Shown here: one piece after another, positions 8,187 through 17,667 of the stretch
How the letters are laid out: every line of letters starts with the position of its first letter
Position numbering within the stretch: position 1 is the stretch's first letter
Assembly (NCBI RefSeq): GCF_017814975.1
Contig: NZ_JAGIQA010000029.1
Coordinates: 1-64,000, forward strand
Length of the DNA stretch: 64,000 nucleotides
Reading direction: 5' to 3'
Source: Cupriavidus consociatus
Lineage (GTDB): Bacteria > Pseudomonadota > Gammaproteobacteria > Burkholderiales > Burkholderiaceae
Program-made: the position numbers and the translations under genes
Notes under the pieces: model-generated
What the model saw: the letters and a program-made list of their open reading frames with translations, nothing else
Database searches by the model: none
What the model was told of the DNA's origin: nothing

Positions 8187-9938
8187 TCAGGCGGGCAGGC
8201 TGTGCATACAGAAGAAGTTGCAATTGGATCTTTTCGCCACGCGCTTGGCCTCTGCGGCCAAGGTCGCGATGGCGTCCGCATCGATGTTCGCGCCTGGTTT
8301 AACCGGGACGACGCCGACAGCCATGGACACGAAACCATAGAAACGAGGATTTCCGTGGCGGTCCTCGGCCAGAATGCCACCCGCTTCGATATCAGCAGGG
8401 GTGTAGAGATGTACGGCGTTTGCATCGAACTTCGCCATCGCAGCGCGAAGGCGCCTTTCCCAATCTTCGCTCTGATAGAGGATTAAGAAATCATCGCCCC
8501 CCACATGCCCTAAAAAATCCTTCTGAGTGTCGCAAGCTTCACCAAGGATCGTGGCAGCGAGCTTCAGCATTTCGTCGCCTTGCCAATAACCATATACATC
8601 GTTGAACGGCTTAAAACTGTTGAGGTCGCAATAGCAAGCGTAAAAAAATGCATCACTCTCAATGAGTCGTTTTATGTGAGCGTCAATTGGTATGTTGCCC
8701 GGTAGGAAAGTCAGCGGATTTGCATATCGTGCGGCCTCAATGCGAACCTCCGTCACCGATCGAACCAGGTCTTCGCCAGTTGCAAGGCCGACGTACTGAC
8801 CTTGATCGACAATAACCAAGCCGTCCGATATGTATCGCTGGTCCTGCGCACTCAAGAGATGCGCCAACTGTTCCATCGTGGCGGTTCTCTCCACAATAAC
8901 CGGGGATTCGTTGGAAAACTCAAGACAGCTTTTCTTTCCGAAGAGTTCTCGATGATATGGAAGTGCATAGGCGTCAACAAAATTACGGCGATTGATTACG
9001 CCCACGGGCCGACCGTCCTTGACCACGGCGATTGCATGAAGCTTCGGATTTCGTGCCAGGATGTCGAGAACATCATTGTTACGGGCTTCCGGGGGAACGC
9101 TTGGCACGCTAATCATGAGCCTGCTGGCGGAGAACCCACGAGGCGCCAGTTTTACGGCTTCCGGAAATACCGCGATAGATTCCGCACGAACGGCAGCTAG
9201 TGCTTGCGCGTGGAGAGTGACGCTCGGAAAAGTATTCGGCTTGCCCAGGATAAAGCCTTGGGCATAGGTAATGCCAATATCGCGACAGACCATCAGGTCT
9301 TCCACCGTTTCGAGGCCTTCTGCTATCAGTTGCACATGCCCGTGCTTGGCGAGCTCATGCAGATGGCGGATCGCTTCGAGGTGAAACGCTGACTGAGACA
9401 CACCGTGAACAATTGAGCGGTCAATTTTAATGTAATCAGGCTGCAATGCAATCCATAGGCCAAGATTGGAGTTTCCCGTGCCAAAGTCATCGAGTGCAAA
9501 CCGAACGCCCGCGTCACGCAAGCGTCGAATCGAGGTTTCAAGGGTCGAAATAGGATCGGGGTTCGATTGCTCCGTTAGCTCGATGACGATTCGCTCGATG
9601 GGAAACTGCAGCGTTTCTAGGAACGCTCGCACATCAGCTTCGCAGCTGGCGATTTGCCGGATAGCTGCGGCACTGAAGTTCAGGAAAAGTTTTCCAGGAA
9701 GCTGGGTCTTTGCGAATGCGCTGACGCTAAGTTTGCCAGCGTAGTGCTCAAGCTCAACCATGCAGTTCTCCCGTTGAGCTTGGCCAAAGAGCTCCGAGGG
9801 GCTTTCCAGAGCCGATCCAACCGGACCACGCAGCAATGCTTCATAGCCCAGGATGTCTCCGGAAGAAAGGATGCCGATGGGCTGGAACACCGCATGTAGC
9901 AGCTGTTTATCGATGCACTCGGTAATCGACAGGGTCAT
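8187..9938 (-). CDS. c-di-GMP enzyme, EAL-CBS-GGDEF
   Basis: 583 residues from ATG 9938. Domains in order are an EAL phosphodiesterase (roughly 1-240), a CBS pair (roughly 270-400) and a GGDEF domain (roughly 410-580). The EAL domain keeps GYEALLR, the LNFS and ELTE motifs, DDFGTGNSNLG and AEGLET, so hydrolysis of c-di-GMP is plausible. The GGDEF signature reads GGDDF, and the segment YWQGDEML stands for the usual GHxxGD motif, so cyclase activity is doubtful. CBS domains normally sense adenine nucleotides. No membrane segment is present, so the protein is cytoplasmic. An alternative start further upstream would add an unlikely leader. Confidence 0.85.
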   Translation of the reverse strand: MTLSITECIDKQLLHAVFQPIGILSSGDILGYEALLRGPVGSALESPSELFGQAQRENCMVELEHYAGKLSVSAFAKTQLPGKLFLNFSAAAIRQIASCEADVRAFLETLQFPIERIVIELTEQSNPDPISTLETSIRRLRDAGVRFALDDFGTGNSNLGLWIALQPDYIKIDRSIVHGVSQSAFHLEAIRHLHELAKHGHVQLIAEGLETVEDLMVCRDIGITYAQGFILGKPNTFPSVTLHAQALAAVRAESIAVFPEAVKLAPRGFSASRLMISVPSVPPEARNNDVLDILARNPKLHAIAVVKDGRPVGVINRRNFVDAYALPYHRELFGKKSCLEFSNESPVIVERTATMEQLAHLLSAQDQRYISDGLVIVDQGQYVGLATGEDLVRSVTEVRIEAARYANPLTFLPGNIPIDAHIKRLIESDAFFYACYCDLNSFKPFNDVYGYWQGDEMLKLAATILGEACDTQKDFLGHVGGDDFLILYQSEDWERRLRAAMAKFDANAVHLYTPADIEAGGILAEDRHGNPRFYGFVSMAVGVVPVKPGANIDADAIATLAAEAKRVAKRSNCNFFCMHSLPA

Positions 9939-10037
9939 TTTCTGAGATGTACGAAAAATCGGTCCAGCCGTAGAAACGTGGTTGGGCTTCAGGAGGCATT
10001 GATAAGCGGGGGAGAGCCTGTTTTTTCCTGTGGGAGC

Positions 10038-10055
10038 GCAAGCTTGGAAGCTTGC
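10038..10055. other. perfect hairpin in the leader of the EAL-CBS-GGDEF gene
   Basis: GCAAGCTT and AAGCTTGC form an 8-bp stem with a GG loop, about 100 bases upstream of the minus-strand start at 9938. It could be a 5'-leader structure or a protein-binding dyad. Confidence 0.4.
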
Positions 10056-10415
10056 TGAGCCCATCAACGCGACGCCCGTCAGAGATCTGTGGGGAGTATC
10101 AGATACGGCCTCTGTAGGCTAGTCAGGAAATATTTCAACTCGCCGACAACTGATAAAACTGGCCCGCGGACGTCACCTGGAGATGTGTCGGAGCCAGGAA
10201 GTTCCACGCGACATCCGATATCGCAGCGGCAACGTAGGCAATGCTCCGCATGCATTGGGCATTCCGAAAATTATGTCAGTTCTGTGAATCTCCTGGCATT
10301 TCGTTGAAATTGGTCGCAAACCAGGACAACGCCGGAATTCCGCGACGATACGCTAATTTGCGATTAAGCGGGCATTTAATTCGAATTTATAATCTTGTCA
10401 TTTGCAAAAAAAGTA

Positions 10416-10431
10416 CCCAACTAACGTTGGG
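10416..10431. other. hairpin upstream of the CHASE-GGDEF-EAL gene
   Basis: CCCAAC and GTTGGG form a 6-bp stem with a TAAC loop in an AT-rich promoter-like region. A possible -10 (TATAAAT) lies at about 10474-10480. The region is consistent with the promoter of the next gene. Confidence 0.35.
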
Positions 10432-10496
10432 TGTCTGTATCAAAATAATTTAACGCTAATCATCCCAGCTTGTTATAAATTGTTAAGACATTTTAG

Positions 10497-13400
10497 GTGA
10501 CTGGTCGAAGTCGCCGCACTCCAGTCAGTGCTTTTCGTATCATTCGTTGGCAACGGGCGTTAGTTGAATGGCCGCCGTCGACATCCGGGGAAACAATCTT
10601 GCGCCAAACGCTCGCGCGCATGCTGCGCCCGCTTGGACACCTTGGGTCGCGCACCGTCATGGCCGCAACCGTGCTGCTTGGCGTGCTGACGACGGCTGTC
10701 GTCTATGCGTTCTGCTCCAATTTGCTGGAAAAGGACGTGCGGCTCCGTTTTGAAAACGATACCGGCGACGCCGTCCAGCAGATCGATACACGGATCCGTC
10801 TCTATACCGACGTACTGGTGACCATGCAGGCGCTGTTCGGCGCCACCGATCATGTCTCGCGTGGTGAATTTCGCGATTTCGTCAGAGGGCTGAACCTGCC
10901 GCAGCGCTATCCTGGTTTCCAGACGCTGAACTACGCGCCTTATGTGCGGGCGTCTAACATTGATGCCTTTGTCGCTCGGCAGCGCAGCGATCCAATCCTG
11001 CGCGAGAAGGGGATAACCTTCAATCTCCGTCCTCCCGGCCGTCGGCCCGGTCACTACGTGCTGACCTATGTCGAGCCGCTCGATACCAACCTTGCATCAA
11101 TTGGCATCGACATGGGCGAGGATCCTCGCCGTTTGGCTGCCCTCGAAAGGGCACGCGATACCGGGCAGTCGGTCAGCAGTGGGCGCCTCATCTTTAGCGA
11201 GGCAAAGAACCCACATGTAGGGATCGCCCTGCGCCTACCGGTGTACCACAAGGTGCAGAACCTAGACTCCGTGGAAGCCCGCCGACGCGCATATGTCGGG
11301 TCGGTGGGCGCGGGAATCCGGGTGGATGACCTGATGAAGGACCTTGTCAGCAACGAGAACCTACGCAGGATCCGGTTCCGCGTGTATGACGCCGGAGACT
11401 TTACGGAGCCCGCGGTTCCTCCGTCCGCTGCTAATCTGCTCTATGACAGTGTCACAGGACTCGGACGCAGTCGGGGCGCAGGCTTCAGCGCCATCCACGC
11501 GGCTGCCTCGCACGTTGCGACAGCGGGGTCGGGAGGCGAGACGGCCCCGGGTGAAGGGCAGCATGACCTGGTCAAGAGCGTCGAACGGGATTTCGGGGGG
11601 CGGCGTTGGGTGATCGCATTTGCAGCCGATGCGAAAGTTATCGGTGGTCCACAGCGTTACCTGCCGGCGCTGGTAGTCATTTCCGGGCTGATTATCAGCG
11701 TGCTGATGGGGTGGTTGGCTTACGCGTTGTCGAGTTCGCGGGCCCGTGCCATCGCCGTGGCCGACCAGATGACGCACAGCCTTCGCAAAAGCCAGGCCGC
11801 GCTCGCCCAGGCCCAGCAGATCGCTCATCTCGGCGATTGGCGCATTGACCTAAGCAAGGACAGCGCGCATTTTTCCCGCGAAATGGCGCGCCTGCTTGGC
11901 TGGCGCGGCGACAAGCCGACTCCGGAAACGCTGTTCGAGGCGATCGACGCCGGCCATCGCGCCGCGCTGCGCGAAACGATGCGGGCAGCCGTGCAGGATC
12001 GTCAGCCGTTCAAGTTTGAGTGCCCCTACCAGTCGCGGCGCGGCCGCCGAGGCTGGCTGCATCTGATTGGCCACGTGCTTGGAGGGGCGGACAGCGCCGT
12101 CCTGCATGGAACCGCGCAGGATATCAGCCAGCGCAAGTCCGCCGAGCAGGCCAGGGCGCAGGAACACCAGATCACCCTGAGTCTGGCGACAGCCACCAGT
12201 GAAATCGAGGTGCTGGAGGAGATCGTCCACACGTTGCTCGAAGGCATGGAATGGGAGGCCGGTGCCTTTTGGCCGAGCGACGACCGCCATGGACTGAAGC
12301 TGCCCCCTATCTGTATGGCTCGCGTCAAGGCGCTGGAGCCCTGGCTCGCTAATCGCCCTGCATGGCCGGCTGGCGCTGCGGTCTTGCAGGCGCCGCAATG
12401 GTATGCAAACGGGATTGCGATGGCCCGGCACGCGCAAGCCAAGTGGCTCCATGTGGGCGGCATCCGGACGGTGTTTGCCTTCCCGCTGAGCAGGGGCCAC
12501 GTGACGCTTGGCGTCGTCGAACTCTATTCCCGTGCCAGGTGCAGTCGCGATGCGCACGCGCTCACCATGGCGACAGGCATTGCCAATCAGACCGGCCACT
12601 TCCTACTGAGGCGCCAGGCCGAGGAGAACCTGCGCTTCATCGCCAATCACGATGCTCTTACGGGCCTGCCCAACCGACTGATGTTCAAGGCCGAGTTCGA
12701 AAAGGCGCTGACCCGTGCCCGCGCAAGCGACCAGACCCTGCATGTTATTTTTGTCGACCTCGACGGATTCAAGGTCGTCAATGACACGATTGGCCACAAC
12801 GCTGGCGACACCGTGTTGCGCGAGGCGGCCGACCGGCTGCGCAAGAGCCTCAATGACGTGGAACTGATTACCCGCTTCGGTGGAGATGAATTCATCGTGC
12901 TGCTGGACCCCAGAGGCGATTCGACGGTCCTGGGCCGGACCATCGCCAGGATCCAGGCTGCGCTCGAGCCAGCTTTCGTTGTCAATGAGTCTGAAGTTCG
13001 GGTGACTGCAAGCATCGGCATCAGTTCCTTTCCTGAAGACGGCGATGAGTGGCAGACCCTGGTCAAGCATGCCGACCTGGCCATGTACGGTGCCAAACAG
13101 CTCGGCAAGAACGGCTACCAGTTCTACTGCCGCGGCATGAGCGCGTCGCTGCGGCGGCGCATTGACATGGAGTCGCACCTACACCGCGCGCTCGAGCAGA
13201 ACGAATTCATGCTCTACTACCAGCCGCGCATTGCACTCGCGTCGGGCGCGTGCACGGCGGTCGAGGCACTGATCCGCTGGCGCCACCCGGAACTTGGCAT
13301 GGTCCTGCCTGGAGATTTCATCCACTTCGCGGAGCAGAGTGGCGCCATTGTCGAGATCGGCGCGTGGGCCTTGCGCGAAGCGTGCCGTCAAAACGCCGCG

Positions 13401-13970
13401 TGGTGTGCCCAGGGACTTTCGCCTGTGCGTGTGTCAGTCAATCTTTCGGCCCGGCAGTTCGCCGACAAGTCGCTTAGGCTGACCATTATCGATGCCTTGC
13501 GGCAAGCCAGGCTGCCCGGCAACCTGCTGGAACTTGAACTTACCGAAAGCATGGTCATGCGCGATGCTGAACAGGCGTCCAGCTGGCTCTCGCGTCTGAA
13601 ACGCATCGGCGTGCGACTGGCGATCGACGACTTTGGCACCGGCTACTCCTCGCTCGCTTACCTGAGCCGCTTGCCTATCGATACGGTCAAGATCGACCGA
13701 AGCTTCGTCCGCTACATACCAGAAAGCCGCAGCGACACGCAAATTACCAGTGCGGTAATCGGGCTCGGGCACCGGCTCGGGCTGGAAGTGGTCGCCGAAG
13801 GCGTGGAGAACGAAGCGCAACTTGAGTTCCTGCGCCGCGAAGGCTGCGACGAAGTGCAGGGCTACTACTTCAGCCATCCGCTGCCGCCGGCAAAGATCAC
13901 TGCTTTCCTGGCCAGCCGTATGGAGAACGGCCCCGCTTTCGAGAATGGGCCGGAACCGATGCGCGCCTGA
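10497..13970 (+). CDS. membrane sensor with CHASE, PAS, GAF, GGDEF and EAL domains
   Basis: Up to 1157 residues. The start is uncertain: GTG 10497 is the longest, but TTG 10599 sits behind a GGGGA ribosome binding site and directly precedes the first membrane helix. Two membrane segments bracket a periplasmic CHASE domain (YPGFQTLNYAP; a TGQSVSSGRL segment). They are followed by a PAS domain, a GAF domain, a GGDEF domain with intact GGDEF and preceding DLDGFKVVND, and an EAL domain with VEALIRW, ELTESMV, DDFGTGYSSL and AEGVEN. Both catalytic sites look complete, so it may make or degrade c-di-GMP in response to an external ligand. It is monocistronic or co-transcribed with the repeat protein 53 bases downstream. 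Confidence 0.9.
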   Translation: MTGRSRRTPVSAFRIIRWQRALVEWPPSTSGETILRQTLARMLRPLGHLGSRTVMAATVLLGVLTTAVVYAFCSNLLEKDVRLRFENDTGDAVQQIDTRIRLYTDVLVTMQALFGATDHVSRGEFRDFVRGLNLPQRYPGFQTLNYAPYVRASNIDAFVARQRSDPILREKGITFNLRPPGRRPGHYVLTYVEPLDTNLASIGIDMGEDPRRLAALERARDTGQSVSSGRLIFSEAKNPHVGIALRLPVYHKVQNLDSVEARRRAYVGSVGAGIRVDDLMKDLVSNENLRRIRFRVYDAGDFTEPAVPPSAANLLYDSVTGLGRSRGAGFSAIHAAASHVATAGSGGETAPGEGQHDLVKSVERDFGGRRWVIAFAADAKVIGGPQRYLPALVVISGLIISVLMGWLAYALSSSRARAIAVADQMTHSLRKSQAALAQAQQIAHLGDWRIDLSKDSAHFSREMARLLGWRGDKPTPETLFEAIDAGHRAALRETMRAAVQDRQPFKFECPYQSRRGRRGWLHLIGHVLGGADSAVLHGTAQDISQRKSAEQARAQEHQITLSLATATSEIEVLEEIVHTLLEGMEWEAGAFWPSDDRHGLKLPPICMARVKALEPWLANRPAWPAGAAVLQAPQWYANGIAMARHAQAKWLHVGGIRTVFAFPLSRGHVTLGVVELYSRARCSRDAHALTMATGIANQTGHFLLRRQAEENLRFIANHDALTGLPNRLMFKAEFEKALTRARASDQTLHVIFVDLDGFKVVNDTIGHNAGDTVLREAADRLRKSLNDVELITRFGGDEFIVLLDPRGDSTVLGRTIARIQAALEPAFVVNESEVRVTASIGISSFPEDGDEWQTLVKHADLAMYGAKQLGKNGYQFYCRGMSASLRRRIDMESHLHRALEQNEFMLYYQPRIALASGACTAVEALIRWRHPELGMVLPGDFIHFAEQSGAIVEIGAWALREACRQNAAWCAQGLSPVRVSVNLSARQFADKSLRLTIIDALRQARLPGNLLELELTESMVMRDAEQASSWLSRLKRIGVRLAIDDFGTGYSSLAYLSRLPIDTVKIDRSFVRYIPESRSDTQITSAVIGLGHRLGLEVVAEGVENEAQLEFLRREGCDEVQGYYFSHPLPPAKITAFLASRMENGPAFENGPEPMRA

Positions 13971-14023
13971 CTGGAAGCCAGCCAAGCGCGTGCTTATGCA
14001 GTCCAATAACAAGGGAGCAAAAT

Positions 14024-14704
14024 ATGCAGGACCGTATTGTTGAAATCATGTGGCAGGACATCGACAATCTCGATTTTTCCAGGATGAAGGCCAAGCTGCT
14101 GCACCAGCAACACGCGCATTGGACGCCGGAATCGCTGGAGCACGCTGAGAGCGGCTACCGCCAATTCCTTAAGCTGGCGGCGAAGTATCCCGACACGCCC
14201 GCCGTCCCCAGTGAGCAGGTGGATGCCTTCTGGCACGCCCACATCCTGGATACGAGGCGCTATGCCAGCGATTGCGAGCGCATCTTCGGCTATGTCCTTC
14301 ACCATAACCCCTACGTTGGCATCGACGGCCCGGAGGATGAGGTTCGTCTCATGGAGATGGCCGCGACGAGCGATGCGCTGAGCATGCACGAATTCGGCAG
14401 CCCGCTGACCTCTGCTGCATATTGCGCTCGGGAAGCAGCCGACAAGCCCACATACTGTGCACGTATGGCCAAGGAGGCGGAACTCGCGTACTGTGCTCGC
14501 ATGGCGAAGGCGGAAGAATCGGCGTACTGTGCTCGTATGGCCAAGGCGGAAGATCCGGCGTACTGCGCCCGCATGGCCAAGGCCGTTGAACCCGCATACT
14601 GCGCAATCGCAGCCGAGACCGACGAAGTCGCCATCAGTGCTCGCTTGGGCGCAAGCAGGCCATCCTATTGCGCAATTACTTCGTCCCAGGCTGCGGCCAG
14701 CTGA
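14024..14704 (+). CDS. GRDP-like protein with tandem YCA repeats
   Basis: 226 residues with a good ribosome binding site (AAGGGAG). Residues 1-130 resemble the glycine-rich-domain-protein-like family (DUF1399 type) through VDAFWHAHILDTRRY and GYVLHHNPYVG. From residue 133 the protein consists of eight units of 11-12 residues built on YCARMAKAEExA. Seven units carry a Cys and one is degenerate (ISARLGASRPS). The last unit ends near the C-terminus. There is no signal peptide. The repeats recall multi-core precursor peptides or metal-binding tails, but no modifying enzyme is adjacent. The function is unknown. Confidence 0.8.
   Translation: MQDRIVEIMWQDIDNLDFSRMKAKLLHQQHAHWTPESLEHAESGYRQFLKLAAKYPDTPAVPSEQVDAFWHAHILDTRRYASDCERIFGYVLHHNPYVGIDGPEDEVRLMEMAATSDALSMHEFGSPLTSAAYCAREAADKPTYCARMAKEAELAYCARMAKAEESAYCARMAKAEDPAYCARMAKAVEPAYCAIAAETDEVAISARLGASRPSYCAITSSQAAAS
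14420..14701 (+). repeat. tandem 36-bp repeats coding YCA units
   Basis: Eight in-frame units of about 36 bp (33 in the first and seventh) within the preceding gene. The core codes for YCAR or YCAI followed by an Ala/Lys/Glu linker. Units 2-5 are nearly identical in protein and very similar in DNA, suggesting recent duplication. Confidence 0.9.
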
Positions 14705-15056
14705 CGGGTTCGCTTTCCGTTGTCTCTTGTGCGCCGTCAACCTGACACGTCGCCCACGTTGCAGCGTGATGGGCGGTTCTGCATCGCGCATGTAACTCGG
14801 GGGGGGCGGCGCGCAGGGGTGCAGGACTGATAACTAGACATGTCGCCGCTACCTCTTGCCGGCGCTTGTCACCCCCAGAAGCTCCGAGCTTGTGGCGCGA
14901 TTCACAAGCTCGAGTTCGACCTGCGCACTTCATGCACAAATCAGGTTTGAGGACGAATCCAGCAGGAATCGCCTGGCTGGCGGGACCAGTTTCCGTCGGC
15001 CTGGCGAACCATGCGAAGAGAGCACTCCTGAGTGCAAGGGCTTCACGTGCAACGAA
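14705..15056. other. intergenic stretch, nothing recognised
   Basis: About 350 bases between the repeat gene and the end of pgi, which are convergent. No supported gene and no clear terminator stem. A short GGGGGGGCGGCGCG run occurs near 14800-14813. Confidence 0.4.
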
Positions 15057-16688
15057 TCAATCCGGCGTCACAGCTCTGGCGCGGCACGCGCGGCGGATCA
15101 GCGCCGCTGTCGATGCGTCATGCGGCTGCGCCGGTGCGCCTTCCAGTTCGCGCTCGATGGGGCCGGCCAGCTTCTTGCCGAGTTCCACTCCCCATTGATC
15201 GAATGGATTTATGTTCCAAAGTGCCCCCTGCACAAATGTGCGGTGTTCGCACATAGCGAGCAAAGCGCCCAGATGGAAAGCATTAAGCTGCTGCAGCAGG
15301 AGGGTATTGCTTGGCCGATTCCCTTCGAATACGAGATGCGGCACCAACATTTCATTTACCTGGGCGTCTGCGCACACCTCTGCGGCAGTGCGCCCCCGTA
15401 GCAGTGCTTCGCTTTGTGCAAAGCAGTTGGCCAGGAGCTTAGTGTGGTGACCGGGCAAATCGCTGTGAGGTTGCAGACAGGCGATAAAGTCCACCGGCAC
15501 CAGTTGTGAGCCTTGGTGCATCATCTGGAAATAGGCATGCTGGCCATTAGTGCCGGTGGTGCCCCAGACCACTGCGGCCGATCCGGTCTCCAGCGCCGCA
15601 CCATTGTGCTGCACCGACTTTCCGTTGCTCTCCATCTCCAGTTGCTGCAGAAAGGCCGGCAACAATTCCAGCGGTTCGCAATAGGGCGCCACGCAGCGGC
15701 TGGCAGCGCCCATGAAGCTGCGGTACCAGACGTCCAGCAGGCCGAGGATTATTGGCAGGTTCTGTTCGGGTGCCTCACTGGCGAAGTGCCGGTCCATCGC
15801 CCGTGCGCCATCGAGTAACTGGCGGAACCTGTCAAAGCCAATCGCGACTGCGATCGACAGGCCCACGGCCGACCAAAGCGAGAAGCGCCCACCCACCCAG
15901 TCCCATAACGCGAACATGTTGCCGGGGTCGATACCGAACGCCGCCACAGCGTCCCGGTTGGACGACACGGCCACGAAGTGGCGGGCAAGGTCTGCCCGTG
16001 TGGCGCCATGGCGCAGGAACCAGTCGCGCGCAGTGCGGGCGTTGGCCATGGTTTCCACTGTGGTGAAGGTCTTGGAGCAGACGATCACTAGGGTGGTGGC
16101 TGCATTTAGGCGAGTCAGCTTGCGGGCGAGGTCATAGCCGTCCACGTTAGCGACGAAATGCATGCGCGGCGCGGGTTCCGTATCATCCACCAGGGCGCGG
16201 CACACCATGCGTGGCCCAAGGTCAGAACCGCCGATGCCGATGTTGACCACATCCGTGATGGCGCGGCCATCAAAGCCTGTCCATGTGCCGTTGCGCACTT
16301 CATGTGCGAACAGTTCCATTTGCGCCAGTACGGCTGATACATCGGCCTCTACCGGCACACCCAATGCGCGGTAGCCATCGCCGGGGCGGGCTCGTAACGC
16401 CATATGGAGTGCTGCGCGGCGCTCGGTGGTGTTGACCGGTTCGCCGGCAAACATTTCATCTCGCCGCTCGCACACGCGTGCCTGGCGGGCCAGTTCGAGC
16501 AGCAAACTCAGGGTTTCCTCGGTAACGCGGTTCTTGGCGTAGTCAAGGGTCAGGCCGCAGGCCGAAGCCGTCATGTGCTCGGAGCGGGTCTGGCCGTGCG
16601 GGCCCGCGAACCAGTCACGCATATGGGTATGGCGAATCTTGGCAGCATGCTCACGCAAGGCCTGCCAGGCGGGGAGGGACGTCGACAT
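15057..16688 (-). CDS. pgi: glucose-6-phosphate isomerase
   Basis: 543 residues from ATG 16688, the normal length of the family. It interconverts glucose 6-phosphate and fructose 6-phosphate in the cytoplasm. Hallmarks are VVNIGIGGSDLGPRM, WDWVGGRFSLWSAVGL, MESNGKS, GTNGQHAYFQ, GHHTKLLANC and the C-terminal INPFDQWGVELGKKLA signature. A longer in-frame extension to 16766 lacks family similarity. The gene stands alone, convergent with the repeat protein and divergent from luxI, away from any visible sugar operon. It may be a second copy in the genome, which cannot be judged here. Confidence 0.95.
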   Translation of the reverse strand: MSTSLPAWQALREHAAKIRHTHMRDWFAGPHGQTRSEHMTASACGLTLDYAKNRVTEETLSLLLELARQARVCERRDEMFAGEPVNTTERRAALHMALRARPGDGYRALGVPVEADVSAVLAQMELFAHEVRNGTWTGFDGRAITDVVNIGIGGSDLGPRMVCRALVDDTEPAPRMHFVANVDGYDLARKLTRLNAATTLVIVCSKTFTTVETMANARTARDWFLRHGATRADLARHFVAVSSNRDAVAAFGIDPGNMFALWDWVGGRFSLWSAVGLSIAVAIGFDRFRQLLDGARAMDRHFASEAPEQNLPIILGLLDVWYRSFMGAASRCVAPYCEPLELLPAFLQQLEMESNGKSVQHNGAALETGSAAVVWGTTGTNGQHAYFQMMHQGSQLVPVDFIACLQPHSDLPGHHTKLLANCFAQSEALLRGRTAAEVCADAQVNEMLVPHLVFEGNRPSNTLLLQQLNAFHLGALLAMCEHRTFVQGALWNINPFDQWGVELGKKLAGPIERELEGAPAQPHDASTAALIRRACRARAVTPD

Positions 16689-17317
16689 CAGGGTTGCTCC
16701 AATGCGGTGACCGGAAATTCGAACTACACATCTACGCCACGCCAACACGTTGACGATGTCGGACACGATAAGGCGCTGCTACGCTGGCCACTACTGCAAT
16801 GCCGACAATCTGGGACGGCCAGGATGAGATGCCCCTGTGGCTGCGGCGGGAGGGCAATGCGGGGAAGATGGTGAAGTTTTCCGGGGCGGGTAGCGTCGTC
16901 GAGTATCCAAGCGTTCAGCTTCGGATTGGTCTGGGGCCATAACCCTTCGGATATCAAATGTCCCTTACCTCGGCGTGCGCTCAACTCACGAAGCGGGTAT
17001 TTTGTCGCTGGTCTGTTTGTTGTGTGTACCCTGCATGGGGAGGGAATTCTGAGCGAGCTTTACCTCGCGCTTTGAGCGCGTCAGCGAATCACTGGAACTG
17101 GTTGAGCACCGCTTTGATTGACCGTTGCCCGCGGTTATCGGCAAGCTCGCAGTCATGATCTGGAACCCTAAAGTTTCGGATGGAGTCGCTATGGTTTGGC
17201 GCGGGGTCACCGCGTTGCAGCCTGTGGAGAGTCGGCGTAGTCAAGCCACTCTACGAAGCAGGGACCCACCGAAGTGACTACGTAGAGAATCGTATCACGT
17301 AGCACCGGAGGAATCCC

Positions 17318-17344
17318 CCGCCGTAAGGCGGCAGCCGAAGGCTG
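17318..17344. other. two tandem hairpins
   Basis: CCGCC-GTAA-GGCGG at 17318-17331 is followed immediately by CAGCC-GAA-GGCTG at 17332-17344. The stems are short, GC-rich and have tetraloop- or triloop-like turns, as in a structured RNA. No T-run follows. Confidence 0.4.
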
Positions 17345-17434
17345 AGGGCCGGGAGGATGTCAAACTTGGCCCAAGACGATGCGAAGTTCGCCGAGTCGCA
17401 TCCAGCTGTTACAGGCCACGTCCCACAAGATGCC

Positions 17435-17468
17435 AATATAATTTCATATACGTGAAATTATATTGGAG
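17435..17468. repeat. perfect 14-bp inverted repeat
   Basis: CCAATATAATTTCA and TGAAATTATATTGG are exact reverse complements separated by TATACG. It is AT-rich in a GC-rich background and lies about 200 bases upstream of luxI. It could be an operator, a recombination site or a terminator-like stem without a U-tract. Confidence 0.7.
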
Positions 17469-17642
17469 CCTCTTTCCTGGCGCTGACGAAGCGGCCGGTG
17501 AGCAGGCATATGTCTTGCGGCCAAGCGCACTATGTTCCGTGTTTGATGTTGCGGGCACGTGTCAACTGCGCGATGCGCGCCGTACGCAACAGGTCCACCA
17601 ATTCAGGTAGTTACCAGATGGACCATTCCATTGTCCAATCCC

Positions 17643-17660
17643 CCTGGTTGGATCGACAGG
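17643..17660. promoter_or_regulatory. lux-box-like dyad overlapping the luxI ribosome-binding region
   Basis: The sequence is CCTG, ten bases, CAGG, extended to CCCCTG/CAGGGG arms. CTG-N10-CAG is the core of LuxR-type binding sites. It ends eight bases before the GTG start of luxI and overlaps the AGGGGA ribosome binding site. That position does not allow ordinary activation of luxI from a -42 site and suggests repression or a dual role. Confidence 0.5.
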
Positions 17661-17667
17661 GGATAAA

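Larger units (their letters stand above)
16689..17667. other. 980-bp non-coding region between pgi and luxI
   Basis: No supported gene. It contains two tandem hairpins at 17318-17344, a long perfect inverted repeat at 17435-17468 and a lux-box-like dyad at 17643-17660. Short frames around 17040-17160 could be the remains of an older gene, but no motif was recognised. Confidence 0.5.

Noticed and set aside
15057..16688. pgi as part of the neighbouring cluster
   Set aside because: It is a full-length housekeeping-type enzyme, divergent from luxI and separated by nearly 1 kb; no sugar step is needed by the cluster.
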